This document shows positions 36,698-45,246 of a stretch of DNA of 64,000 nt, one piece after another. Within the stretch, counting starts at the first letter, position 1. Each line of letters starts with the position of its first letter. The notes under the pieces were generated by a model. The model was not told where the DNA came from, did no database searches, and saw only the letters and a list, made by a program, of their open reading frames with translations. The DNA comes from Conexibacter sp. S30A1 (GTDB taxonomy: Bacteria > Actinomycetota > Thermoleophilia > Solirubrobacterales > Solirubrobacteraceae). The position numbers and the translations under genes were made by a program. The stretch covers positions 62,001 to 126,000 of the forward strand of contig NZ_CP097127.1 of the NCBI RefSeq assembly GCF_023330665.1, in the 5' to 3' direction.

Positions 36698-37330
36698 ATG
36701 GAGCCTGCCGCGATTCAGCTAGCGCGCCCGATCGGCGAGCGCTGTGACGAGCACCTGTGGGGAAGGAGCCGTGAAGGCGATGCGGAGGCGTTTGCGGTGC
36801 TGTTCGACCGTCACCGCGACCGAGTTTTCAGGCATGCCCGTCGGCTTGCTGGTGATCAACGTGAGGACGCCGAGGATCTAGTCGCAGCCGCATTTCTAGA
36901 GATGTGGCGCCGTCGGCGTAGGGTCCGGCTGGTCGACGGTTCGGTGTTGCCGTGGCTCCTCGCGACCACGACTAATCTTGGCCTCAACGCGAACCGGGCG
37001 CGGCGACGGTACAGCCGCGCGTTGGCGCGGCTGCCGCGAACCGCCGCCGCTCAGCCCGACACAGCCGATGTCGCGCTTGGCTTCCACGGCTTGGCGATCG
37101 ATGGCCACCTTAGGGCCGCGCTGCGGGCGCTGAAACCACGGGACGCGCAATTGTTGGCTCTGGTGGCCCTGGAGGACTACACGGTCACAGCGGCTGCAGA
37201 GTGCCTGGATCTGAGCGAGTCGGCGGCTAGGGTGCGGCTCCATCGCGCTCGAGCAAGCGTAAAAGCAACCGCGATCGGTGTGAAGCCTCGCGTCGAGGAT
37301 CCACCGTCTAGGAGGAACGACCATGCGTGA
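36698..37330 (+). CDS. ECF-type RNA polymerase sigma factor
   Basis: A 210-residue sigma factor. Region 2 is FAVLFDRHRDRVFRHARRL with DAEDLVAAAFLEMWRRR, and region 4 is LKPRDAQLLALVALEDYTVT with AAECLDLSESAARVRLHRAR. There is no region 3, as is normal for ECF factors, and the layout is close to SigJ/SigE-like groups. ATG 36698 is preferred: sequence before it has no similarity. Its 3' end overlaps by eight bases the gene of a membrane protein that may act as anti-sigma factor. Confidence 0.9.
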   Translation: MEPAAIQLARPIGERCDEHLWGRSREGDAEAFAVLFDRHRDRVFRHARRLAGDQREDAEDLVAAAFLEMWRRRRRVRLVDGSVLPWLLATTTNLGLNANRARRRYSRALARLPRTAAAQPDTADVALGFHGLAIDGHLRAALRALKPRDAQLLALVALEDYTVTAAAECLDLSESAARVRLHRARASVKATAIGVKPRVEDPPSRRNDHA

Positions 37331-38078
37331 TGAGATGGACGAGAGCTTCACCGCCGCGCTGCGTGAGCTGCTGATCGAGCAGGTCAGTGCCGAAGGTCGC
37401 GCCCGCAGTCGGGTGCGAAGGCCCGGACGGTGGAGCGCGAGCCTCGGGCTTCTAGCTACTCTGCTCGCAGGCGCGAGTGGGGTCGCGGCCGCCGCGGTCG
37501 TGGTCATCTCGTCGGCCCTACCCGGTAGCCAGCGCGTCACTGCGCTATCAGCACCGCTCACCGTCGGCGGCGCCGGGACACAGACCGTACAGCTCAATCA
37601 GCGCCCGCCCGGTGCCAACGCGATCTATTTCGAGTTGAGCTGCCTGACCCCGGGGACCTTCACGTTCGCCGATGGCGCTGGCTTGACTTGTAACGATCAG
37701 GCTGACGTAGCTGACACGCTGGAGCATCCGGCTACCGGTACCATCGTTCTCGGAGCCGGTGACGCGGACGCTACCATCACGGCCGCTCACGGAGACCGGT
37801 GGCGCCTGACGCTGTTCTACGCCAGCGCCACCACGACCCCGTGGAAGATCAACGCGAGCGGACAGACCTACGGCACCCCGAATCCAAACGGGGTCCCAGA
37901 TCTGGTGGCGGCGATCGCTACCAACGGCCAGTCTGGCTACGTGTACGCCAGCCAGCTCGACGGCCCGCAGCCGACAACCCCGACCGAGGCCGCCACTTGG
38001 AGTCCGGCGCCTCGGACGATCACCGTCTATGAGTCTGACGGCAAGACTCCGATCGGCCACTTTGTTGTTGGTCACTGA
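37323..38078 (+). CDS. Membrane-anchored protein, putative anti-sigma partner
   Basis: 251 residues. A short cytosolic part (about 1-38, with RELLIEQVSAEGRARSRVRR), one membrane helix (about 41-64, Ala/Val rich), a beta-rich outer domain (IYFELSCLTPGTFTFADG, ITAAHGDRWRLTLFYA) and a C-terminal module from about 174: NASGQTYGTPNPNG, AIATNGQSGYVYASQL and ITVYESDGKTPIGHFVV. That module recurs in the gene at 38580. Overlap with the sigma gene and single-helix topology fit an anti-sigma or sensor role, but no known anti-sigma domain is recognised. Confidence 0.7.
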   Translation: MRDEMDESFTAALRELLIEQVSAEGRARSRVRRPGRWSASLGLLATLLAGASGVAAAAVVVISSALPGSQRVTALSAPLTVGGAGTQTVQLNQRPPGANAIYFELSCLTPGTFTFADGAGLTCNDQADVADTLEHPATGTIVLGAGDADATITAAHGDRWRLTLFYASATTTPWKINASGQTYGTPNPNGVPDLVAAIATNGQSGYVYASQLDGPQPTTPTEAATWSPAPRTITVYESDGKTPIGHFVVGH

Positions 38079-38214
38079 CTCCAGAGTGCTCCCGTGCCGG
38101 AGGTCTCGTGTCTCGTTGCTGGTCTGACGCCGCCTCACGAGTTCGCGTACGCGCGCGGAGTTCCGTGGCCGTCGCGCGACGCATCAAGCTTGCAACACTC
38201 AACAAGGAGGGCAG

Positions 38215-38566
38215 ATGTCATTGCGCACACTGATCAGAATCTTGGCTGAGTCCAAGAGGACCGCAGTTGTCGGACTCGTCTGCGGGGCGTTCCTAGGGAT
38301 CGCCGCGATAGCCCTGGCAGCGCAGGCGACGAGCGCAACCGGCTACACGCCGGTCGTAGACGGCCACCAGTACGCGACCAACTGGATCTGTGTGCGAATC
38401 TACCGGCTACCAGTACAACAACAGCTCGTCCAGCAGCCAGGGCGCACTAGCTGACAGCAAAGCGTGCGGCACTGGTACCTATTACAGCTACGGCGTGATC
38501 GCGGTCTGGAACGGCAGTGGTTACAACTATTACTACTCACAACAGAGCCCTAGCCTGAACGGTTAG
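38215..38566 (+). pseudogene. Small Tyr/Ser-rich exported protein, frame broken at a TG run
   Basis: From ATG 38215 (GGAGGGC just upstream) comes a signal-like helix (AVVGLVCGAFLGIAAIALAA) and TGYTPVVDGHQYATNWIC. The natural continuation, CESTGYQYNNSSSSSQGAL and YYSYGVIAVWNGSGYNYYY, is in the next frame up to a TAG at 38564. The switch is at TGTGTG (38389-38394); one more TG would join the frames. As it stands, translation ends at 38454 with unrelated residues. The product would be a roughly 115-residue secreted peptide of unknown function. Confidence 0.6.
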
Positions 38567-38579
38567 AGAGAGGTTTACT

Positions 38580-39032
38580 GTGATGCTCACAAGAATCCGT
38601 CTGTGCGGACGGCGGCTGGCAGTAGGGATCACCATGGTGGTCGCCGGGTTCGTGATTGCCGCCGGCGGCACGGCCATCGCCACAGCCGCATTGACCAACG
38701 GCGACCAAGTCGTCATTCAGCAGCTCCCCGGCGCCACCACAAAGCACGATCCCGCTTGGGCCGTGAACTCCAACGGCCAGACATACGGCTCGCTGTTGAA
38801 CTCAACCAGCTCGGCCAGCGACCCGGAGCTGGTCCAGGTAATCGCCACCAACGGCAAGACTGGCTACGTCTACTCAAGCCAGCTGAACCCACCGGCACCT
38901 GCTTCCCCGAGCGCGGCCGTCGCCCAAGAGGAAGCCAACACCGCAGGCCTCTTCATCCCCGTGTATGCGCAGGACGGCACAACTGTCATCGGACAGTTTG
39001 AGGTCGCTGAGCCTGGCAACGCTGCGGGCTGA
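38580..39032 (+). CDS. Exported protein sharing a module with the sigma-linked protein
   Basis: About 150 residues. GTG 38580 or ATG 38583 follows a GAGAGG site. Residues 12-36 form a signal/anchor helix (LAVGITMVVAGFVIAAGGTA). The C-terminal part has NSNGQTYGSLLNSTSSA, ELVQVIATNGKTGYVYSSQL and FIPVYAQDGTTVIGQFEV, which align block by block with residues 174-251 of the 37323 gene. So the cassette carries at least two proteins with the same extracellular module. I do not recognise an assigned family function. Confidence 0.72.
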   Translation: MMLTRIRLCGRRLAVGITMVVAGFVIAAGGTAIATAALTNGDQVVIQQLPGATTKHDPAWAVNSNGQTYGSLLNSTSSASDPELVQVIATNGKTGYVYSSQLNPPAPASPSAAVAQEEANTAGLFIPVYAQDGTTVIGQFEVAEPGNAAG

Positions 39033-39055
39033 GCCGTCCACGCGGCACGATCGTG

Positions 39056-39089
39056 ATCGTCGGCCAGCCAAGTGCGGCTGGCCGACGAT
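39056..39089. terminator. Hairpin ending the sigma cassette
   Basis: ATCGTCGGCCAGCC (39056-39069) and GGCTGGCCGACGAT (39076-39089) are perfect inverted copies with a 6-base loop, 24 bp after the last cassette stop. No T-run follows. It likely ends transcription of the cassette or protects its mRNA. Confidence 0.65.
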
Positions 39090-39240
39090 GGGCCGACGAG
39101 GTCGTGCTTCTCGCCAGGCTGACTCACCCCGGGCTGGCGAAACCTGTCAAGGATCATGGTTTGCGGTAGGGTCGGCGACAGGCGCTCGGACCGCGCGGCC
39201 GTGCTGGCCCGACTGGTCCTGGTTTCCTCCCGCCGCCACC

Positions 39241-39277
39241 TCGATCCGTGCGTGCGGTTCTCCCGCACACGGCTCTC
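39241..39277 (-). mobile_element. Group II intron domain V remnant
   Basis: On the minus strand 39277-39241 folds as a group II intron domain V: AGCCGTGTGCGG, GNRA-type loop GAGA, then CCGCACGCACGG with the 2-nt bulge on the 3' side, and an AGC triad at the base. A convincing reverse transcriptase was not found next to it, so only the 3' end of the intron survives. The rest of 39090-39432 shows no gene. The truncated relaxase ends 155 bp upstream on the same strand, so an intron may have caused that break. Confidence 0.6.
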
Positions 39278-39432
39278 CGACGTTCTTTACCGTCGGCATT
39301 CAGCGACGTCCCGAGCGCCGGGGCCGTGAGGGCCGGGGCGCGATGACAGTTCCAGTGAGCGTGATCAACCCCATCCGGTCCGGGGAGGCGCACAGCATGC
39401 CCCAGCCGCAGCGGACGCGACGCCCGTGGCGT

Positions 39433-40086
39433 TTAGCCAGTAGCGCCGCCAGCCGCGCGAACGCGTTGGTGAACCAGCCAGGAGCGGGAGTCGATCGCCA
39501 CAAGCCTCCCATCGCGTCTCACGGCGGCGTGCAACAGCACATGGGAGTGCAGTGGCGGGTCGGGGAGCTGGTCTGCGACCGCACGTGCGGTGGTGTTCCG
39601 CCAGCTCGTCGCCACAAGCCCCGTTGCCTTTTCGTGGATCACCTTGGTGGAGCTCACACGCCAGCGCAACATCGGCACCTGCCCGGTCGCATAGGAGAGC
39701 GCACGGTCGATCGCCGTCTCATGCGCGGCCTCGATCTTCCGGCGGAGCTCGCGGTCTGAGATCGCCCAGGCAGCGCTCACGGACTTCGGGGCAGAGAACG
39801 TCGCGTCCACAGCCGCGACCGCCTCACCCGAGCCGCCGGTGCGGCGCAGTTGCTCGTCGTTGTCCGGGCGTTTGACCGCCATCAACGCTCGCAACTGCTC
39901 CCCGGTCACGGCTGGCGTTCCGTCGAGTCCGAAGCGTTCAGCACCGGCTGCCCAGCGTCCTGGTGCCTCGACCCGTTCACCGTCTTTGAGGTAGTAGTCC
40001 CCAAGCTCCGCGGAGCGGGTCTTGCCGTCCAGATACTCCGCATACCCGCCCGCGGAGCCGTGCGTGATCTTCGCCAAGATCAACAT
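39433..40086 (-). pseudogene. TrwC/MobF relaxase, N-terminal fragment
   Basis: 217 residues, against 800 or more in full MobF relaxases. It starts MLILAKITHGSAGGYAEYLD and keeps a tyrosine pair (GDYYLKDGE), GSGEAVAAVDATFSAPKSVS, and the metal-binding region PPLHSHVLLHAAVRRDG. After DSRSWLVHQR the similarity ends abruptly, so the rest of the nicking domain and the whole helicase half are missing. It cannot be a full relaxase-helicase; a residual nickase is unlikely. Confidence 0.82.
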
Positions 40087-40280
40087 CCCGCATCACCTGC
40101 CATGGCCGTCCCGCCATGCCCGCGGGACGGCTGTGAGCCCAGGACGTCCAGACATACACTCCACGCACTCGGTGCTCGGCCCGCAAGTTGTCCTAGATGT
40201 CCGGGCCGCCCTTGACTGAACCGGCCCGCGTCCGGGCTGGTCCTGGGGCTGCCTGCGATCGCTCGCAGCGACCTGGTCCT

Positions 40281-40344
40281 GGCCTCGCACGACCCGGCCC
40301 TGCACGACCAGGCGCCGCACGACCAGGCCCTGCACGACCTGGCC
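40281..40344. repeat. 15-bp tandem repeats, four units
   Basis: Four 15-bp units of the form GGCCCTGCACGACCA (with few changes) run from 40281 to 40340, followed by a partial unit. They lie in the 344-bp gap between the relaxase fragment and the coupling protein gene (40087-40430), a place where a transfer origin could have been. In each frame they would read as a 5-residue repeat, but no frame here looks like a real protein. Confidence 0.6.
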
Positions 40345-40430
40345 ACCGCTCCGATCACCCAGACCCTCGTTCGCGCCCTTCCGGCGCTCCGAGCCGTGTC
40401 TGAGCTGGTCGTGAGCATGGTCCGCTGCTG

Positions 40431-42143
40431 TCAGCTCGAAGCGGCTGGCGGCGCGGCCGGCGGCGCGGGTGCGGTCAGGGTCCGCCACGGTTCGTGTGCG
40501 TGGGCGGGGGTGAGGGTGACAAGCTCCCATTTGACGCCGTCGAGGTGCAGGGCTTTGCCGGTTGCGATGTTTGCGACCTGACCGGGGGAGAGCACCCGGG
40601 TGCGCTGTGTTGAGTAGGTCCTGGTCGGTTTCTGGGTTGGGGCTGACGAACCAAGGATCGCTTCGGCAAGCCCGGTGTGCGGGCGGGTGCGAGAGACCAC
40701 CTGGCGGTCATACTCCCCGAGCATCACCGACACCGCCTCCAAGGTTCTGGTGTCAGCGATCCCGGGCAGGATCAGCTTGGTGCCGAACAACGTCAAGAAC
40801 CCGTCTGCCTGCTCCCCCCACCTGGCTCGGGCCTGCGATAGGTCCTGTAGGGCTGCCAAAAGCAGGAGGCCTTGGCTTGCGCCTTCTGAGGCGATCTGTG
40901 GCAGCTCCTCAAGCGGGGCGATGTTCGCGACCTCATCCAGCGCGAACAGCACCCGGCCTTTCAGCCGTCCTTGGGCGTGCGCGTGATATGTGGCGCGACG
41001 GATCTCCGCAAGCAGCCCGCACACCAGTGGTGCGGCGGCTGCCTGTTGCTCGGCGGGCGCGTGAATATAGATGGTGTCCTGGCCGGCAACGAATTCGGTG
41101 GTGTTGAAGTTCGGGATCCTCGCGCTTTGCAACGCTGTCTCGCTGCTGTAGGCGGTCAGCGCGCCGGCGGTGGTGCTGAAGATCGCTGAGCGCTCCCGCT
41201 CCTCGGTGTGAAACAACCCAACCAGCGTTTGGAACGCCAGAGGGGAGCAGCGCTCATCCTCAAGCAGCACACCTGCCTGATCCAGGTCATGGGACATCAC
41301 CCACCCAACCACGGTCGCCATGTCATGGTTGTGGATCGCGGCGGCGTGAAGCAACGCCGCCAACAAAGCCTGGGAGCGGTTAGCCCAGTGCGACCGGTCC
41401 GTTGTCCCAGCCCCGACACCTGATGTCATCGCACGTGCGAGCAGCAACGCCCCATCCCAGCTGGTGGAGCCTGTGACCGGTGACCAGCGAAGCTCCATCC
41501 CACCCATCCTCGAACCGCTGCTGCCGGCGGGGTCAAACACCCACACCCGCCCAACCCGGCCACGTGCCCTGCCGGTCGCTGTGAGCACATCCGGTTTGGT
41601 TGAGGTCGAGACGACCGGCCCGGTGTGCGCCACCACGGTCGGGATGATCACCGAGCTGGTTTTCCCGGACCGGGGTGGTCCGAGGATCAGCACGGCCCGC
41701 TCGCTGCGTCCGTAGCGTCGCTGCCCCTGGCCGGTGAGGCCGAGGTACGGGCCGCCACCAGCCCGCCAGCACACATCCCGCGCATCCTTCAACAAGTCAG
41801 CCGGTGTCGCGGCGCCTGTTGGCTTCCCGCCAGACGGTCGCTGAACACCACCAGCACCTCCAGCCCGGCGCTGCCCCTGACCTTCCCCTTGTCCGGTGTG
41901 GTCAAGAAACGGTTTCAACAACCGTCGCTGCACGCTGGCCGGGAGTCCAAGTAGCGCCAACATCACGAGGATCACAGGCCCGGCGATCACCGGCACGAGC
42001 TTGTGGGAGGGGTTGCCGGCGTAGATCCCGTCCTGGGCAATGCCGTAGACCGCCAGCGCGATGATCACCCACGCGAGCCACCGTGGCGAGAGCCTCGGTC
42101 GCTGCCGCTCACCCTGGTGCTCTGGCCCCCACCGGCTGCTCAT
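40431..42143 (-). CDS. TraG/VirD4-type coupling protein
   Basis: A 570-residue conjugation ATPase. Two N-terminal membrane helices (about 22-40 and 48-67) are followed by Walker A GPPRSGKTS (155-163), VVSTSTKPDVLTATGR, and Walker B region VLFALDEVANIAPLEELP near residue 400; QIASEGASQGLLLLAALQDLSQ is the usual following block. Such proteins bring relaxase-bound DNA to the transfer channel. It appears intact, although the nearby relaxase is truncated and no channel ATPase (VirB4) is seen in the element. Confidence 0.9.
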   Translation of the reverse strand: MSSRWGPEHQGERQRPRLSPRWLAWVIIALAVYGIAQDGIYAGNPSHKLVPVIAGPVILVMLALLGLPASVQRRLLKPFLDHTGQGEGQGQRRAGGAGGVQRPSGGKPTGAATPADLLKDARDVCWRAGGGPYLGLTGQGQRRYGRSERAVLILGPPRSGKTSSVIIPTVVAHTGPVVSTSTKPDVLTATGRARGRVGRVWVFDPAGSSGSRMGGMELRWSPVTGSTSWDGALLLARAMTSGVGAGTTDRSHWANRSQALLAALLHAAAIHNHDMATVVGWVMSHDLDQAGVLLEDERCSPLAFQTLVGLFHTEERERSAIFSTTAGALTAYSSETALQSARIPNFNTTEFVAGQDTIYIHAPAEQQAAAAPLVCGLLAEIRRATYHAHAQGRLKGRVLFALDEVANIAPLEELPQIASEGASQGLLLLAALQDLSQARARWGEQADGFLTLFGTKLILPGIADTRTLEAVSVMLGEYDRQVVSRTRPHTGLAEAILGSSAPTQKPTRTYSTQRTRVLSPGQVANIATGKALHLDGVKWELVTLTPAHAHEPWRTLTAPAPPAAPPAASS

Positions 42144-42198
42144 ACCCTCACCTCGCTGTCTGATCAGTTGGTTGTGCGGATGATCGCGGGTCGTGGGC

Positions 42199-42435
42199 TC
42201 ATGCGGCTAGCTTCTCCTCGATCCTTGGTCTCAGAAACCGCCACGCGCGCCCGAACCTGCACGCGGGGATCTCACCACGACGCGCGAGGTAGTAGACGGT
42301 CGAGACCGGCAGGCCGAGCAGCTCGGCGACCTCTGGTGCGGTCATCACCTCAGCACGCGTAAGGCCACGCACCGGCGGCACAGCGTTCGCTCCACCGGAA
42401 GGGGTGTGGTTGTTATGGGTGGCGGTAGCGGCCAT
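42199..42435 (-). CDS. xis: Excisionase-like MerR-type DNA-binding protein
   Basis: A 78-residue protein ending with the helix-turn-helix block MTAPEVAELLGLPVSTVYYL and ARRGEIPACRFGRAWRF, typical of the HTH_17/excisionase family. In integrative elements such proteins direct the integrase to excision. ATG 42435 is used; an upstream in-frame ATG at 42447 is possible. It diverges from the XRE-type gene across a repeat-rich 180-bp region. Confidence 0.8.
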   Translation of the reverse strand: MAATATHNNHTPSGGANAVPPVRGLTRAEVMTAPEVAELLGLPVSTVYYLARRGEIPACRFGRAWRFLRPRIEEKLAA

Positions 42436-42472
42436 GGCAAACAACATGCACCACAACCCCCCGGGGCGGCAA

Positions 42473-42596
42473 GGACGTTTCTGGACATTTTCAAAGACGT
42501 CTTCGACCACCACCCAGGACGTTTCGGACGTTTCGCGCGCTTACAATCAGCGGAACGCCAGCAAACACGCCGGTTTCGTGGCTGCCGAAAACGTCC
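42473..42596. promoter_or_regulatory. GGACGTTTC repeat array between divergent genes
   Basis: GGACGTTTC occurs at 42473-42481, 42517-42525 and, in direct tandem, 42526-42534; GGACATTTTC at 42483-42492 is a variant; GAAAACGTCC at 42587-42596 is an inverted copy. A TACAAT box at 42542-42547 lies just after the tandem pair and could be a -10 for the rightward gene. The array is probably the control region for the xis-like and XRE-type genes. Confidence 0.6.
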
Positions 42597-42615
42597 GGTG
42601 GAAGGGGTGAAGAGG

Positions 42616-43509
42616 GTGGCAAACGACAGGCTCGCGGACGCGATCAGCGCCTCAGGGGTCACGCTGGAGGCGTTCGCCGGGATCGTTGGTGTTGACCCAA
42701 AGAGCGTCGGACGGTGGGTCAACGCAGACACCGTCCCGCACGCCCGCCGCCGGCGTGCGATCGCACGCGCCCTGAACACAACCGAACAGGAGCTCTGGCC
42801 CGCGCTTTCGGCAGGCGAGCCTGCCGGCGACAGCGACCCGGCCGACAGCGACAGCACGACCGGCGACACAGGCCGGGGTGCGGGTGACGTGACCGGCACG
42901 TGGGCGCACCCCGACCAGCCAGATGCCCCTGACCTGGTCGCGCTGATCAACACCACCGAAGGGCCGATCGAGATCCTCGACCCCTACGGACGCCTCGAGA
43001 TCATTCCCGGACTGTTGGAGCTGCTCTCTGTGCATGCTGCAGCCGGCCGTCAGGTGAGGGTGATCACCGACCAGGACACCCCCGGGTACGGAACGCTCGC
43101 AGACGCCCCGGGCGTCGAGATCGCAGCCGGCCAGATCCACATGGACACCTGGTTCATCCAAGCCGACGGAACGATGATCGCCGGGATCAACCTGCCTGCC
43201 GAGACGCTGCAGTTCAACTGCCCGCTGATCGAGCTGGACGCCACCATTCCAGGCGGCCTAGCCGAGCGCCTCCACGGCCTGTTCGAAGAGCTCTGGCAGA
43301 CAGCCCCCTACACCTACAGCACGAACGAGCCCGAAAGCAGCACGACGGCAGACGCGGATGGTGTTGGCGCAAACGACCCTCACAAGCAACATTCAGGCGC
43401 GAGCAAACAGCCGTCAGCCAAGCCGTCTGCCGGCGGTCCTGCGGCAGCAGCCGCGCCCGCAACTGGTGCGGGCCGGCCGCCAAGACGCTGGCCCGGACGA
43501 ACAGACTGA
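42616..43509 (+). CDS. XRE-like regulator with a C-terminal effector domain
   Basis: A 297-residue protein. Residues 1-60 are a Cro/XRE-like helix-turn-helix (LADAISASGVTLEAFAGIVG, SVGRWVNADTVPHARRRRA). After an acidic Asp/Ser/Thr linker comes a 130-residue domain with GPIEILDPYGRLEIIPGLLE, GRQVRVITDQDTPGYG and IHMDTWFIQADGTMIAGINL, seen with XRE domains in actinobacterial elements. The last 70 residues are low-complexity Ala/Pro/Ser. GTG 42616 is chosen (AGGGG eight bases before); GTG 42607 is possible. It likely controls element excision or transfer. Confidence 0.75.
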   Translation: MANDRLADAISASGVTLEAFAGIVGVDPKSVGRWVNADTVPHARRRRAIARALNTTEQELWPALSAGEPAGDSDPADSDSTTGDTGRGAGDVTGTWAHPDQPDAPDLVALINTTEGPIEILDPYGRLEIIPGLLELLSVHAAAGRQVRVITDQDTPGYGTLADAPGVEIAAGQIHMDTWFIQADGTMIAGINLPAETLQFNCPLIELDATIPGGLAERLHGLFEELWQTAPYTYSTNEPESSTTADADGVGANDPHKQHSGASKQPSAKPSAGGPAAAAAPATGAGRPPRRWPGRTD

Positions 43510-44806
43510 CCGCCGCGATCCCGAGACCCGGCCGCGGCTCGCGGTGAAAACACCCTCAAGCGCCGCCGACGCCGTCACCGCGACAGTCGTCAGCAGCGCC
43601 GTCACCGTGGCGGCCCAACGCACCCTGACGAGCCGCCCCGTCACGAGCGCCGTCACGGCCCGCGCTGGCTGCCAGCTAGCAGCCAGCCACAAGCGCCGCA
43701 AACGCCGGCGACGCCAGTAGCGGCCCACACGCCGCTCACCGGCCAGGTCCCGTCCGCCGCCCGCTTACCGCTGTCGCGCGACGCCCCTTGCGCGACGCGT
43801 GGGCTCATCGCAGCGCACACCGGCTACCGGCTTGATGGCCCCTTCCCGGACACACGTGATTGTGGCGCCGGCAACCGGGCAGTCAAGGGCCGCTTCGCGA
43901 CCCTTGCCCTCGCCTGCGGCTCGGTGACAGCCCGGCCGTCCGGCGCGGGAGAGCAGGGAGTCCGGGAAGGGGCAGCCCTGGACGACGCCGCCCCCGGTCA
44001 AGGCCGCCCAGTCCCGCGTGCGGGTTCCCGTGTGTAGTCGGGGACCGCAGCGGCGCGTAGCCCGCCACCAACGGCTGGCGCACGAGTTCCATCGCCACGT
44101 TTGACATCCCGACAACCAGCACTGACTCTGAGAGCGCCAGGGTCTCGGTGGCGCGCTGGGTGCTGGTGGGTTCCCGCTCCCGCCCGCAGCCCCACGCGCT
44201 GACTTGATCTGAAAGATCGAGCACGCTATGCCAGCCGGCCAGGCCGGGGTTCTCGAAACTGTGTTGGACGATGTAGTCCGAGTGACCCGGATGGATCGGG
44301 TTCTGGTCTGTTCCCAGATCTGTCTTGAGCTTGCGCGCGTAGCACCGAAGTGGATCGGACTGCGCTCCCACCGGCTGCTGTCGGAGATCCCGTCAAACTC
44401 ACCTTCCTCCCGCGCCTCAAACCACTGGCCGAGAAGAGCCCCCTCATCGAGTCCATCGTCAGTTGCCGATCGCTAACCGCTTACGGTAAGCGTTGGGTCC
44501 GAACGTCTCGGATCGCGGTCGTCGCGTTATCTTTGGGAGTGACACTCGTGCCGCGCGCCGTAGCGGCGGGTCGCGCTCGGCGGCGAATGCTCGGCAGACG
44601 ACGGCACTTTTGAGAAATCTGGCTGCGCTGGCCGTGTCGCCTTCGGGGACGTTGTTTGTGATCGATCCAGGAGGATGTCCCGCGTTCCGTAGAAATTGAG
44701 ATGGCGGTTCTCCTGCCCTGCGTCCACTGCTGTTGGCAGTGTGCGGGGGTGAAAACAAGAAGCCGTTGCCGGAGTTGGCGCTCCGGGACGGGGACAGGAC
44801 AACCGC
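43510..44806. other. 1.3-kb stretch without a recognised gene
   Basis: No frame here shows family similarity. On the minus strand about 44,170-43,760 has the dense stem-like GC pattern of a structured RNA and could be the 5' part of a group II intron, matching the intron 3' ends elsewhere in the element, but I cannot fold it with confidence. The part just before 44807 is probably the left end of the IS256-type remnant. Confidence 0.4.
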
Positions 44807-45145
44807 ATGAACACCGTATCGCCCGCCCGTGTCGTCACCGCGTCGGAAGTCGCAGATGGTCTGTCGCTGCGCGTGGCTGAAGCGCTCGGCGAGCCGGCCG
44901 GGGCAGCAAAGGTGGGTCTGCTGGCAGTGAGCGTCGGCGTTGGTCTTGGCGTGTGGGAGACGATCATGGCCGAGGAGGTCGATGAGCTGTGTGGCCCCAG
45001 GGGCCGCCATGGCCCCGATCGCGGCGCGTATCGTCACGGCGCTGAAGACGGGAGCTACCACAGGCAACACTTCGAGCTGGGGAGTGAACAGCGTGCTCCG
45101 CGCGTCAAACGCTCGCTCGCCAATCGATTTCTACGTCGGATATGA
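44807..45145 (+). mobile_element. IS256/mutator transposase N-terminal remnant
   Basis: MNTVSPARVVTASEVADGLS, EALGEPAGAAKVGLLAVSVG and WETIMAEEVDELCGPRGRHG followed by GAYRHGAEDGS match the N-terminus of mutator-type transposases from actinobacteria. After about residue 83 the similarity stops and unrelated sequence takes over. The catalytic core is absent. A short neighbouring frame (up to 45254, FYVGYEVDAGKCVYGQITSY) has no recognisable origin. Confidence 0.75.
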
Positions 45146-45246
45146 GGTCGACGCAGGGAAGTGCGTCTATGGCCAGATTACCTCGTATGGAAATTCGGGC
45201 CGTTGGACGGCTCCGTGGGAGCGCGCAGACGTTGAGACCGAAAAAG

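Noticed and set aside
40093..40530. Minus-strand frame with VVQGL/VVRRL-like repeats
   Set aside because: The repeat pattern only reflects the 15-bp tandem DNA repeats and most of the rest overlaps the coupling protein gene in another frame.
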